DNA of 10,057 bases, from the NCBI GenBank assembly GCA_046074825.1, contig JBJTOZ010000065.1:1-10057 (forward strand), in the 5' to 3' direction. The DNA comes from JAGVSR01 sp046074825 (lineage in GTDB: Bacteria > Pseudomonadota > Alphaproteobacteria > Rhizobiales > Hyphomicrobiaceae). This document shows positions 1-6,550 of this stretch, in pieces (positions within the stretch are counted from its first letter, which is position 1; each line of letters begins with the position of its first letter). The notes under the pieces are model-generated. The model ran no database searches, was not told where the DNA came from, and was given only the letters and a program-made list of their open reading frames with translations. Position numbers and translations under genes: made by a program.

Positions 1-6
1 ATCCAT
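1..6 (-). CDS. Probable 5' end of a gene leaving the left edge
   Basis: On the minus strand an ATG at 6-4 is preceded, after six bases, by GGAG (16-13), which is good Shine-Dalgarno spacing. Only two codons are visible (ATG GAT), so the product cannot be named. A second in-frame ATG at 12-10 directly abuts the GGAG and is a less likely start. If real, this gene lies downstream of the four-cysteine protein gene on the same strand and could be transcribed with it or from the 126 bases between them. Confidence 0.35.
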
Positions 7-132
7 GGTCATCTCCGTTTGTTCAAAGTTTGGTTTTGTTGAAAAAGGAAGTTGGGTCTTTAATATGGGCTGGGTGGGATGAGGAAACTTCCATTGGGTT
101 TTCTGATTTCCCTCACCCTCTCGATTTTCGTG

Positions 133-528
133 CTAGTCGGTGTAGTTTTCAGCAAAGCGGATCCACTTACGAGCATAATTCATGTACGATTTGCCTATAG
201 GATTCGATGCTGAGCTAGGCTCTTTAACGGATGCCTGTACAGAAACTGGATCTTTATTCTGTGATGGAGAGTAAGAAGGAATTTCTCCTGCATCTTTCAG
301 AGCTTGGATGCATCCTTTGGACAAGTTTGGACCTACAGATCGCATGCAGGAGCGCACCTTCGGACTGCTTGGGCTATAAGCCGAACAATGAGTAAAATAA
401 TCTGACGCACAGGCCATTCTAACACCAGCATCCAGCGAATAGGCCTGACTAATACTTAGGATATGAAATATTGCCCCAGCTGTACCACAGGCGAGCAAGC
501 GTGAGGTTTTTGGAAAATTATTCTTCAT
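133..528 (-). CDS. Small exported protein with a four-cysteine motif
   Basis: A 131-residue protein of unknown function. Residues 1-31 look like a signal peptide: basic start, then a hydrophobic run to about residue 29, with SQAYS as a plausible cleavage region. The mature N-terminal part has four cysteines (40, 48, 61, 73) in a pattern C-x7-C-x12-C-x11-C, including ACASDYFTHC, RSCMRSVGPNLS and CIQALKDAGE. I recall this pattern from small exported proteins of Rhizobiales and related alphaproteobacteria; two disulfides in the periplasm are likely. The tail (about 85-131) is Ser/Pro-rich and polar. The start at 528 is preferred over an in-frame ATG at 570 because AAGGA lies eight bases before it, and because the longer form would put 14 polar residues before the signal peptide. 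A Clr-like box lies 65 bases upstream, suggesting cAMP-dependent expression. Confidence 0.8.
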   Translation of the reverse strand: MKNNFPKTSRLLACGTAGAIFHILSISQAYSLDAGVRMACASDYFTHCSAYSPSSPKVRSCMRSVGPNLSKGCIQALKDAGEIPSYSPSQNKDPVSVQASVKEPSSASNPIGKSYMNYARKWIRFAENYTD

Positions 529-536
529 GATATGGT

Positions 537-541
537 TCCTT
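537..541 (-). promoter_or_regulatory. Ribosome binding site deciding the start at 528
   Basis: On the minus strand AAGGA, within AAGAAGGAA, stands eight bases before the ATG at 528. The alternative start at 570 has no such element. This fixes the translation start after the signal-peptide boundary has been considered. Confidence 0.65.
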
Positions 542-544
542 CTT

Positions 545-560
545 GTAGTGTTTGCACTAC
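545..560 (-). promoter_or_regulatory. Perfect 6-bp stem, 4-nt loop hairpin in the leader
   Basis: GTAGTG and CACTAC pair perfectly around a four-base loop (CAAA on the coding strand), ending three bases before the AAGAAGGAA ribosome binding site. If transcription starts near 559-560, as the class II promoter model predicts, this stem would form the 5' end of the mRNA. It could protect the transcript or tune translation. It could also be a protein-binding dyad. The dyad itself is plainly visible; its role is a guess. Confidence 0.45.
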
Positions 561-565
561 GAGAG

Positions 566-608
566 AACATAACTTCTCAAAAACTATACTGCTGTTCCTT
601 AGGGAACA
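566..608 (-). promoter_or_regulatory. Candidate class II Crp-dependent promoter
   Basis: A Clr-like box (593-608) is followed, on the minus strand, by 21 bases and then TATGTT (571-566), four of six matches to TATAAT. This places the box centre at -41.5 if transcription starts at 559, the E. coli class II CRP position. There is no convincing -35 hexamer, as expected for an activator-dependent promoter. A competing reading uses TATAGT (588-583, five of six) as the -10; the box would then cover about -24.5 and would be repressive. The spacing is seen; the promoter is predicted. Confidence 0.4.
593..608. promoter_or_regulatory. Clr/Crp-like box, perfect palindrome
   Basis: TGTTCCTTAGGGAACA is a perfect 6-4-6 palindrome. 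It fits every position of the consensus I recall for the Sinorhizobium meliloti cAMP receptor Clr (HGTYHCNNNNGRWACA, also summarised as TGTT-N8-AACA). It lies 65 bases upstream of the four-cysteine protein start. A cAMP-binding Crp-family gene and an adenylate cyclase gene are in the same window, which strengthens the reading. Binding by the Crp protein encoded here is inferred, since its recognition helix differs from that of E. coli CRP. Confidence 0.6.
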
Positions 609-885
609 TGGACATCTAAATTCTTTAGGCCATAAAAAGTCTAAAGTTTGTGCGCTGTTGGATGAAGTTTTGGAGCAGCTCAAGCCTTTTTTGTGTAATA
701 TAATAGAGCCTTTTTTTGAAATAGCACTTGGGCAAGACATTGTTTCTTTTTATCTAAAAGTGCAATCAAATTTATACCAAAGTATATTTTTAGAAGGATA
801 CTAAGTACTTTTTTTTATCTCTAAGGCCTCGCTGAAAATTATGGGTCTTGGGCCTGCACCAGCATTATTAGTTTTGGATCACTAA

Positions 886-1260
886 ATGGATCATAACCTC
901 CCAATTATCACAACGCTCACGGCAAGTTTTAGCGTCACTCTTCTCTTGGGTGTCTTCGTAGAGCGGATAAAAGTTCCGGCCCTCGTCGGTTAGCTTATTA
1001 CTGAGATCATTATCTAGTGAGCTACTCCAGGGTTTGTGGCTGATGTTGAGATAGCCTCTTAGTTATCCGAAATCGGGGTCATGCTCTTGATGTTTAGCGT
1101 TGGGCTTCACTTTTCCTTTGACGATTTGATGGAAGTCCGAAGTATTGCGATCCCTGGTGCCGTGGTCCAAATGGCCTTGGCGAACGTCTAAGGGATGACC
1201 GCTGCCTCGTGGTGGGTATGGAGCTGGGGCACCGGGCTATTTTTTGGTCGCTCGCTATCC
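886..1260 (+). pseudogene. Remnant of a YbaL/KefB-type K+/H+ antiporter, N-terminal part
   Basis: Reading from the ATG at 886 without any frameshift gives MDHNLPIITTL, VERIKVPALVG, ATPGFVADVEIAS, LSEIGVMLLMFSVGLHFS, DDLMEVRSIAIPGAVVQMA and WSWGTGLFFG. These match, in order, the N-terminal membrane domain of CPA2-family antiporters such as E. coli YbaL. The frame is broken by stops at 991, 1015, 1018, 1060 and 1189. The TAG at 1060 stands where the family usually has a Gln before LxEIGV, consistent with a CAG to TAG change. About 125 of the roughly 550-600 residues of an intact protein remain, and the match ends near 1260. No ribosome binding site precedes the ATG. The order and conservation make this a clear dead gene; several independent substitutions with the frame kept suggest decay after the 3' end was lost. 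Confidence 0.85.
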
Positions 1261-1597
1261 TGTTGGACTGACAGCAAAGGTCAGACATTTTATGCGTGGT
1301 AAGGTTCCGAGTGTAGCTATCCGCAACATAATTCAAAGATATCTTGGCGTTCACGTAATGTGATGGAAGTAAGGAGACTGCTGCCTAATCAATAGGATCT
1401 AAGTCTGCTGCTATAACCTTAAGAACCCTATATCGCTTTGTTTGAAAATGAAAGTATAGTACTCACAGAACTTTGAAATTTTTCTGGGAAGGTCAGGGAT
1501 TGTATCTCTGGAAAAGAAGTATTGGATTTTTAGAGTATAAAAAAGTGTTAGTTATGTTTGTTTTAGTTCAAAAAGAACTCTTCGGATTGGGGCAATC
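1261..1597 (+). other. Gene-free stretch before the cyclase
   Basis: No intact gene is seen. From about 1262 to 1360 the second forward frame stays open and reads plausibly protein-like (for example RHFMRGKVPSVAIRNIIQ), ending at a TGA at 1361, but I do not recognise it. The rest is AT-rich and should hold the cyclase promoter. The dyad AGTTC-AAAAA-GAACT (1565-1579) lies 19 bases before the cyclase start; it resembles the Clr-like half-sites but is one base too short between them. No convincing -35/-10 pair was found. Confidence 0.35.
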
Positions 1598-3742
1598 TTG
1601 TATTTAAAGAATACTAAAGAACCACTCATAATGAGCATTGTTCTTATGCTCATTCTTCTTCTACGCATTTATGATCCATCCCCCATAGCCAAACTGCGTC
1701 TCACCGCCTTCGATACACTACAGTCCCACTTCCCAAGAGTTCCGGATAGTACGTTCCCCATCAAAGTCATCGATATTGATGAAGTCTCTCTCGAGAAATT
1801 AGGCCAATGGCCTTGGCCCAGACATCGTCTTGCAACTCTTATTGAACGTCTTAAAGAGTATAAGGCCCAGACAATTACATTAGATATTTTGCTGGCCGAA
1901 CCCGATCGATGGTCGCCCGAAAACATTCTCCAGGAAATAAAACAAAACCCCGCGTTTATCCCAAGTCTTCAAAATATCCCCTCCCTGGTTTCCAATGATG
2001 TTGAGCTTGCTCAGGCTTTTGCCGATACCAAAGTTGTTCTGGGTTTTACGGGAGAAAATAACGATACCCAGGTTATAGATCCCCCTCGAGCATCTTATGC
2101 TATTTCAGGAGATGATCCCACCCTTTTTCTTCCTAAGTTTCTTGGAGGAATTGGCGCTCTCGACGTTCTTTACAATGCGGCACAGGGTTATGGGGCGTTA
2201 AACTGGATCCCTGAATTTGATCAAGTGGTTCGCCGCATTCCTCTTCTCGTTACTGTAAAGGGAAAAATCTATCCCTCACTCGCCCTTGAAACTCTTCGAG
2301 TAGCGTCGACAGAAAATCCAACGCTTTTCATTCGTTCCTCTGGAGGCAGTGGTATTTTTTCATTTGGAGCAAAAACCGGACTTGAGAGTGTGACGGTTCA
2401 AAGCAGAACTCTTATCACAAATCAGAAGGGGGAACTCTGGCTTAAATTTTCTCCCCCTCAGAAACAAAGAACACTATCTGCCTGGGAGCTTCTTTCTGAT
2501 CATTTTGATCGGAATGACATCGAGGGGCGTCATATTCTTATAGGCTCCAGTGCAACAGGTCTTAGTGATCTGCATGCGACCCCGCTGTCATCCTCTGTAC
2601 CTGGTGTCGAGATCCATGCCGAGGCTCTTGAGCAAATGCTTTCAGGGGACTACCTCATACGGCCCGGTTGGGCGAAGGGTGCAGAGCTCTTCTACATTTT
2701 TTTTGTCAGTCTTGGGTTGTCCTATTTCATTCCTAGAATGCGAGTGTCTACGTCTCTTCTTGTCTGCTTCCTTTGTTTGCTTGGAGCTGTAAGCCTTGCC
2801 TTTTTTTTCTATCAAAAAAAATCGTTTCTTATTGATCCTATTTATCCCTCTTTATCAATCCTCATCGTATATCTTGGAGGTTCTTTTTTAAGTTATCTCC
2901 GAGCAGAGAGAGAAAAGGCTCAAATCCGTGCAGCCTTTGGGTATTATGTTTCGCCCTCAGTTGTGCGAGAACTTACGCGCAACCCTGAAAAATTAAAACT
3001 TGGAGGAGAAACACGCGATGTCTCTCTTCTTTTTGCTGATATAAGAAATTTTTCTTCTCTCTCTGAAGGAATGGAGGCTGAAAGTCTCCTTCAATTCATC
3101 AATAAGATTTTTTCTCCTATTGCAGAGAACATTTTAAATTTTGAGGGGACAATTGATAAATTTATGGGCGATGCCGTTATGGCATTCTGGAATGCTCCTT
3201 TATTCTCCCCGCAGCATGCAGCGCAGGCCTGTCGTGCTGCTCTAGCTATGCAGAAAACTCTGGGTGATCTTAATGCTCAGGCCCCAAGTCCCACCCAAAA
3301 AATTTCTTTAGGTATTGGGATCAATACGGGGGCGTGCGTTGTCGGAAATGTCGGTTCTCCGCAAAGGTTCGATTATTCTGTCCTCGGGGACGTTGTGAAT
3401 TCTGCATCTCGCCTTGAGGAAATGACTAAAAACTTCGGAGTTCCCATTCTTATTTCAGAGACTACAGCTCAGGCTGTCAAAAACTTTACCCTTGTTGACT
3501 TAGGAAGTTATAGCCTGAGAGGGAGAGAAAGAAAAGAAAACCTCTATGCCCTCCTTGGAGATGAGTGTCTGTCCGCTCATCCTCGTATTTTAGATTTTAA
3601 AACTCATTTCAGAGCCTACGCTTATGCTATGTTGCAAGGCGACAGATCCAATGCTCAGCAACACCTCTTGGGCTGTCAAACATGTGCAATTGAAGCAGCT
3701 CAGATAATCCTTCACGCCTCCGCCCAAAGACTACAATTATGA
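1598..3742 (+). CDS. CHASE2-domain receptor adenylate cyclase (class III)
   Basis: A 714-residue membrane receptor predicted to make cAMP from ATP. Order: an N-terminal membrane segment (about 9-24); a CHASE2 sensor outside the membrane (about 35-355, with FDTLQSHFPR and IKVIDIDEVSLEKLGQWPWPR near its start and LIGSSATGLSDLHATPL near its end); three membrane segments (about 361-377, 384-405, 410-434); a linker; and a class III cyclase domain (about 470-650). Catalytic residues are intact: metal-binding D481 (FADIRNF) and D525 (KFMGDAVMAFW), adenine-selecting K521 and D598 (YSVLGDVVNSASRLE), and N601 and R605 for the transition state. K and D at the purine sites point to ATP rather than GTP. 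The start is uncertain: TTG at 1598 has GGGG five bases before it, and ATG at 1631 has no clear ribosome binding site. A 60-residue tail containing a C-x-x-C pair (693, 696) has no assigned role. It converges on the fecR-like gene, 13 bases apart. Confidence 0.93.
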   Translation: MYLKNTKEPLIMSIVLMLILLLRIYDPSPIAKLRLTAFDTLQSHFPRVPDSTFPIKVIDIDEVSLEKLGQWPWPRHRLATLIERLKEYKAQTITLDILLAEPDRWSPENILQEIKQNPAFIPSLQNIPSLVSNDVELAQAFADTKVVLGFTGENNDTQVIDPPRASYAISGDDPTLFLPKFLGGIGALDVLYNAAQGYGALNWIPEFDQVVRRIPLLVTVKGKIYPSLALETLRVASTENPTLFIRSSGGSGIFSFGAKTGLESVTVQSRTLITNQKGELWLKFSPPQKQRTLSAWELLSDHFDRNDIEGRHILIGSSATGLSDLHATPLSSSVPGVEIHAEALEQMLSGDYLIRPGWAKGAELFYIFFVSLGLSYFIPRMRVSTSLLVCFLCLLGAVSLAFFFYQKKSFLIDPIYPSLSILIVYLGGSFLSYLRAEREKAQIRAAFGYYVSPSVVRELTRNPEKLKLGGETRDVSLLFADIRNFSSLSEGMEAESLLQFINKIFSPIAENILNFEGTIDKFMGDAVMAFWNAPLFSPQHAAQACRAALAMQKTLGDLNAQAPSPTQKISLGIGINTGACVVGNVGSPQRFDYSVLGDVVNSASRLEEMTKNFGVPILISETTAQAVKNFTLVDLGSYSLRGRERKENLYALLGDECLSAHPRILDFKTHFRAYAYAMLQGDRSNAQQHLLGCQTCAIEAAQIILHASAQRLQL

Positions 3743-3755
3743 AAACAAATCATGC

Positions 3756-4790
3756 TTAATTTGGTTTAAATCCGTCCATGGTGCGGTTGGGAGCTGTTGG
3801 TTTTCCTCCTCCCCCTCCCGTGGGTCGATTGCCGCCTTTGGAATTTCCCCCGTTCCCAAATTTTCCAAGGCCGATGCCAAGACCGATACCAATTGCAAGA
3901 CCTAAGCCTTCAGCCGCTGCTTTACTGTCATCAGAATTTTTTGTTGTTCTGACTTTTTTTGGTGGGGTCCCTTTTTCAGTGTCTTTACTTGAGGGTTTCT
4001 TTTTTCCAGAGGTCGGCTTTTTGTCCTCTGGATCTTGCACGTCTTCCGTTGTTTTTGTCCCGTTGCCCTCTTTCCCATTGATCGTGTCAGCTCTTAGAAT
4101 ATCATCTGGACTGAACACCGGCGTTGGGTCGATCTTTGGTGGCCTGAGAACGAATGGAAACAGAGTTCCAATACCAAATTCCGGTTGGTTGAAGTCTCGC
4201 AAAGACGCCCACCGAGTAGGCTTTGTCAAAATCCCATCCTCTGAGATACGAATTAGTTTGCCGGGCTGATCATGAAGGGAGCAGTCGCCGCGTTCATTGC
4301 AAACCCTGATGGAACCTTCATGTAAGAGAACCCATGTTGTTTGATCGGTTTGAATATAAACATCAAATATTGTTCCACGAACGGTTATTGACGCCTTTGG
4401 GACCTTGACGACATAGCTCGACTTGTCGGCTACCCCCGTCATAAAACGGAAAGCGCCAAAAAGGAGATCAACACTAATCGCCGCTTTCGGCTTATTAGGA
4501 TTATAGACAAACTTGTCGAGAAGAAGTTTTGCCCCTGCACCTAGGGCAAGTTTGGTGTCATCATTGAGTTTAATTTCGCTGGAGGCATCCGCATTGACAG
4601 TAATAAGCTCATTGCTGTGAACACTATCCCCCGTTTGAAGGGCACGTGTATTACGATTGAGTTCTGCTGTTACGACATTAATAACAGAAACTGTGGATCC
4701 AATGGAGTCAGGGGTTTGAGAAAATACGGGGAGAGAAGAGGACACGCTATAGAGTAGTATGAGAAGAAGTCTGAAGATTTTGTGGATCAT
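3756..4790 (-). CDS. FecR-domain exported protein
   Basis: A 344-residue protein with a signal peptide (about 1-25, SLPVFSQ at the end) and a FecR-type domain (about 45-185). The domain reads through ALQTGDSVHSNELITVNADA, LGAGAKLLLDKFVYNP, GAFRFMTG and the hallmark ITVRGTIFDVYI (135-146), followed by LLHEGSIRV. Unlike FecR of iron uptake it has no N-terminal sigma-factor-binding cytoplasmic part, so it is a periplasmic or surface member. Two cysteines (164, 170) flank a short turn. The C-terminal third is a Lys/Pro/Ser/Thr-rich spacer (about 240-290), then an Ala/Gly hydrophobic stretch (about 291-310) and a Gly-rich tail. FecR-domain proteins and CHASE2 cyclases are often neighbours; a ligand or co-receptor role for the cyclase is inferred. 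The ribosome binding site before 4790 is weak (AAAGA). Confidence 0.88.
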   Translation of the reverse strand: MIHKIFRLLLILLYSVSSSLPVFSQTPDSIGSTVSVINVVTAELNRNTRALQTGDSVHSNELITVNADASSEIKLNDDTKLALGAGAKLLLDKFVYNPNKPKAAISVDLLFGAFRFMTGVADKSSYVVKVPKASITVRGTIFDVYIQTDQTTWVLLHEGSIRVCNERGDCSLHDQPGKLIRISEDGILTKPTRWASLRDFNQPEFGIGTLFPFVLRPPKIDPTPVFSPDDILRADTINGKEGNGTKTTEDVQDPEDKKPTSGKKKPSSKDTEKGTPPKKVRTTKNSDDSKAAAEGLGLAIGIGLGIGLGKFGNGGNSKGGNRPTGGGGGKPTAPNRTMDGFKPN

Positions 4791-4817
4791 GGATCACGTC
4801 TTTTTTAGTCTAAAGTT

Positions 4818-4844
4818 AAGGGGCTGTGTTTTCTAAACCCCCTA
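4818..4844 (-). promoter_or_regulatory. Small dyad in the fecR leader
   Basis: AGGGG and CCCCT can pair across a loop of about 15 bases, roughly 30-50 bases before the fecR-like start. The stem is short, the loop is long and no T-run follows, so this is not a terminator. It is listed only because it is the one clear fold in the 188-base gap between the crp-like and fecR-like genes. Confidence 0.2.
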
Positions 4845-4946
4845 TGCGAAACTCTTGAAAAATTTGGGTAGGAAAAAAGGGGGTCAAGAATTTTGTTAAT
4901 GCCGTGAAATGAATGAAGCAAAAATGAGATTTTAATTCGGTTTTCA

Positions 4947-4982
4947 ATTATGCGCCTATCTAATAGTTTATTATACGCCTAT
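4947..4982 (-). repeat. Two 13-bp direct repeats spaced 23 bp, over a -10-like TATAAT
   Basis: ATTATGCGCCTAT (4947-4959) and ATTATACGCCTAT (4970-4982) differ at one base and start 23 bases apart, about two helical turns. On the minus strand they read ATAGGCGyATAAT. The upstream copy overlaps the stop codon of the crp-like gene and contains a perfect TATAAT (4975-4970), but only a weak -35 (TTCTCT) stands 16 bases before it. The arrangement suits a tandem operator or promoter for the fecR-like gene, whose start is about 160 bases downstream. Confidence 0.4.
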
Positions 4983-5680
4983 TTGTTAAAAAGAGAAGAT
5001 ATTTCCTGAAGCTTTTCGATATGGCAGAGGAGCTCCTTATCCTGACGTACTATTGCACCCTCTTCTTCAAGGAGGGCAAGCGCGGCATTAACCTTAGGGC
5101 GACTAGCCCCGATGAGAAGTGCGAGCTCACTTTGTGAAATAGAAAAATCAAGAGTGGCCTGCGAGGGGAGAGTTTTGCCAGATTTTTGCAGCGCAGAAGC
5201 AAGAAAGAAGCGGGCCAAACGAACTTCAATAGGATAAAGGGCAATCCCCTCAATTTGCTGATCGGCTTCCCGAATACGAGAGCATAGAAAGCTGACTAAT
5301 GAATCTCTAAAATTTTCATTCTCATTCAAAAAACGTTTAAGGGAAGGCTTCGAAAGACTGTAGAGCGTTGTCTTCGTAACCGCAGTAGCATCTGCCGAAC
5401 GCTGTCCGCCATCTAAGACCGCAATTTCCCCAAAAAGCTTACCTTCTTCTACGTGAGTGAAGGAGAGTTCTCGGCCCTCTGGAGTTAATACGGACAGTCG
5501 AACGCGCCCGCTTTTAACAATAAAAAGATCGCGTCCTTCATCTCCTCGCGAAAATATACTTTGGCCGGCTTCAAAATGGGTTTCATGCAGTTCCGAGGCG
5601 AGAGCATCTCTTTCTTTTAGATCAAGTGTCTTAAAGAGGACGTTTGTCCCTAACATCTCCGCTACTGCTGCTTTCAACAT
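4979..5680 (-). CDS. Crp/Fnr-family cAMP-responsive transcription regulator
   Basis: A 233-residue cytoplasmic DNA-binding regulator. Residues about 12-125 form the cyclic-nucleotide-binding barrel. The phosphate-binding cassette FGEIAVLDGGQRSADATA keeps G84, E85, R94 and S95, which correspond to the cAMP ribose- and phosphate-binding residues of E. coli CRP. A dimer helix follows (about 126-160), then a winged helix-turn-helix (about 178-213, SISQSELALLIGASRPKVNA). There are no Fnr-type iron-sulfur cysteines; the only cysteines are isolated at 133 and 219. The recognition helix (SRPKVNAAL) keeps the Arg equivalent to CRP R180 but has Pro instead of E181, so its DNA target should differ from TGTGA. 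The start at 5680 is chosen because GAGGA lies five bases before it and it fits the family length; an ATG at 5755 would add 25 residues but has no ribosome binding site. With the cyclase nearby, it is the likely cAMP effector. Confidence 0.9.
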   Translation of the reverse strand: MLKAAVAEMLGTNVLFKTLDLKERDALASELHETHFEAGQSIFSRGDEGRDLFIVKSGRVRLSVLTPEGRELSFTHVEEGKLFGEIAVLDGGQRSADATAVTKTTLYSLSKPSLKRFLNENENFRDSLVSFLCSRIREADQQIEGIALYPIEVRLARFFLASALQKSGKTLPSQATLDFSISQSELALLIGASRPKVNAALALLEEEGAIVRQDKELLCHIEKLQEISSLFNK

Positions 5681-5684
5681 GCTA

Positions 5685-5689
5685 TCCTC
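5685..5689 (-). promoter_or_regulatory. Ribosome binding site deciding the crp-like start
   Basis: On the minus strand GAGGA stands in front of the ATG at 5680, with the GAGG core five to six bases away. The upstream in-frame ATG at 5755 is preceded by a T-rich stretch without any purine-rich element. Confidence 0.6.
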
Positions 5690-5848
5690 ATTTCCTACTC
5701 GCTCTATTTCAGACGAAAGGACGAATTTATTCAATACATTTGATGAGAAGGGCATAATCTAAAAAGCTATTGACAGGTTTTTAGGACATTAGCTTCAGAT
5801 GTTGGGTCGTCTTTAAGGGTGTAGATAGGCTTAGGTGCGGGTGGGGTC

Positions 5849-5877
5849 AAAAGAAAAGGCCAGGCTTTTAAGGCCTG
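5849..5877 (-). terminator. Intrinsic terminator of the low-complexity exported protein gene
   Basis: About 30 bases past the stop at 5907, minus-strand CAGGC and GCCTG (fwd 5873-5877 and 5861-5865) pair around a seven-base loop. They are followed by GCC and a T-rich run with one interruption (TTTTCTTTT). The stem is only five pairs but the T-tract is good. It would separate this gene from the crp-like gene downstream. Confidence 0.6.
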
Positions 5878-5906
5878 ACACTCCCTTTTATTCGTTGTCC
5901 CCTTTG

Positions 5907-6521
5907 TTATTCGCAAGGTGTTTCAACCATGCCGCCAACAGCAGCCAAATACTTGTGGCAAACCTTGGAAGTAGCTGTTGTCGTTGTGTTGTTATTCTCT
6001 GTATGTGGGGCTTCGGTTACAACGACAGGAGCCTTTTCAGTTGTCTCAGAGGAGGCCATTGCAACGCGTTGGATCTGAGGTTGCACTTCTGTGGTCTGTG
6101 TTGGTTGAACAAGAGGCTCAGAAACAGATACTTTCTCAACCTTTGGCTCTTCAATTGAAGCAGTTTTTTGGGTGTCCACTGGGTTCTGAGAAGTTTCAAC
6201 TTTAGATTCTGAAGTTTCGATAGCCTGAGCAGTTTTGCTGTCTTCTTTTTTCACTTCAACCATTTTGCGAAGAGTATCGTCGTTTGATGACTTAGCACGA
6301 GCTATAACCTTCTTGCTCGGTTGTACTTTCTTCGCTGTGCGATATTGTGGAGCGCGGGCTTTCTGGGCGTAATGGGCTTGGTTCGCCATCATGGCAGCGC
6401 CAAGTGCAAATCCCATTCCCATTCCTAATCCAAGTCCACCAGCCTGAGCAGAAGAGGCTGAAGAGGATATGGTTGCTGTTGCGAGAGCTGCGGCAGTGAG
6501 AAGAGTGGTATACTTTGTCAT
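5907..6521 (-). CDS. Exported low-complexity protein with C-terminal cysteine pair
   Basis: A 204-residue protein of unknown function. Residues 1-27 are a signal peptide ending ASSAQA, followed by a Gly/Met/Ala hydrophobic segment (29-46, GLGLGMGMGFALGAAMMA) that could insert in a membrane or be part of a glycine-zipper. The middle (about 50-185) is polar and disordered: basic first (KKVQPSKKVIARAK), then Glu/Thr/Val/Gln-rich. The end, CHKYLAAVGGMVETPCE, has the two cysteines (188, 203) and resembles short C-x-KY-x-P-x-x-G ... PC tails I recall on exported proteins of Rhizobiales; a disulfide is likely. The start at 6521 has GGAG six bases before it; the upstream in-frame ATG at 6560 has no ribosome binding site and sits in a hairpin loop. 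A Clr-like box lies about 80 bases upstream. Confidence 0.75.
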   Translation of the reverse strand: MTKYTTLLTAAALATATISSSASSAQAGGLGLGMGMGFALGAAMMANQAHYAQKARAPQYRTAKKVQPSKKVIARAKSSNDDTLRKMVEVKKEDSKTAQAIETSESKVETSQNPVDTQKTASIEEPKVEKVSVSEPLVQPTQTTEVQPQIQRVAMASSETTEKAPVVVTEAPHTENNNTTTTATSKVCHKYLAAVGGMVETPCE

Positions 6522-6527
6522 GTGTGA

Positions 6528-6531
6528 CTCC
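6528..6531 (-). promoter_or_regulatory. Ribosome binding site deciding the start at 6521
   Basis: GGAG on the minus strand ends six bases before the ATG at 6521. This favours it over the in-frame ATGs at 6530 and 6560, and places the signal peptide at the very N-terminus. Confidence 0.6.
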
Positions 6532-6550
6532 ATCGGCATTTCAAAAGTGG

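Noticed and set aside
563..578. GAGAA-N6-TTCTC dyad as a second Crp-type site
   Set aside because: The geometry (5-6-5) fits but the half-sites do not match TGTTC or TGTGA, and it covers the predicted -10.
532..804. 90-codon plus-strand open frame
   Set aside because: It overlaps the promoter and leader of the four-cysteine gene, has no recognisable domain and no good ribosome binding site; the Clr-like box lies inside it.
1094..1354. 86-codon minus-strand open frame
   Set aside because: It is antisense to the antiporter remnant, which explains the sequence; its translation is Arg/Ser-rich and unlike a real protein.
1565..1579. AGTTC-AAAAA-GAACT as a third Clr box before the cyclase
   Set aside because: GT and AC are one base too close compared with the consensus, and it lies only 19 bases from the start codon.
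3743..3755. Bidirectional terminator between the cyclase and fecR-like genes
   Set aside because: Thirteen bases without a stem, and no GC-rich hairpin with a T-run on either side.
3778..4269. 163-codon plus-strand open frame rich in Pro and Phe
   Set aside because: It is the mirror of the Gly/Lys-rich C-terminal part of the FecR protein; the composition follows from that.
5770..5775. Plus-strand TTGACA as a promoter
   Set aside because: No -10 element at 15-19 bases and no plus-strand gene downstream.
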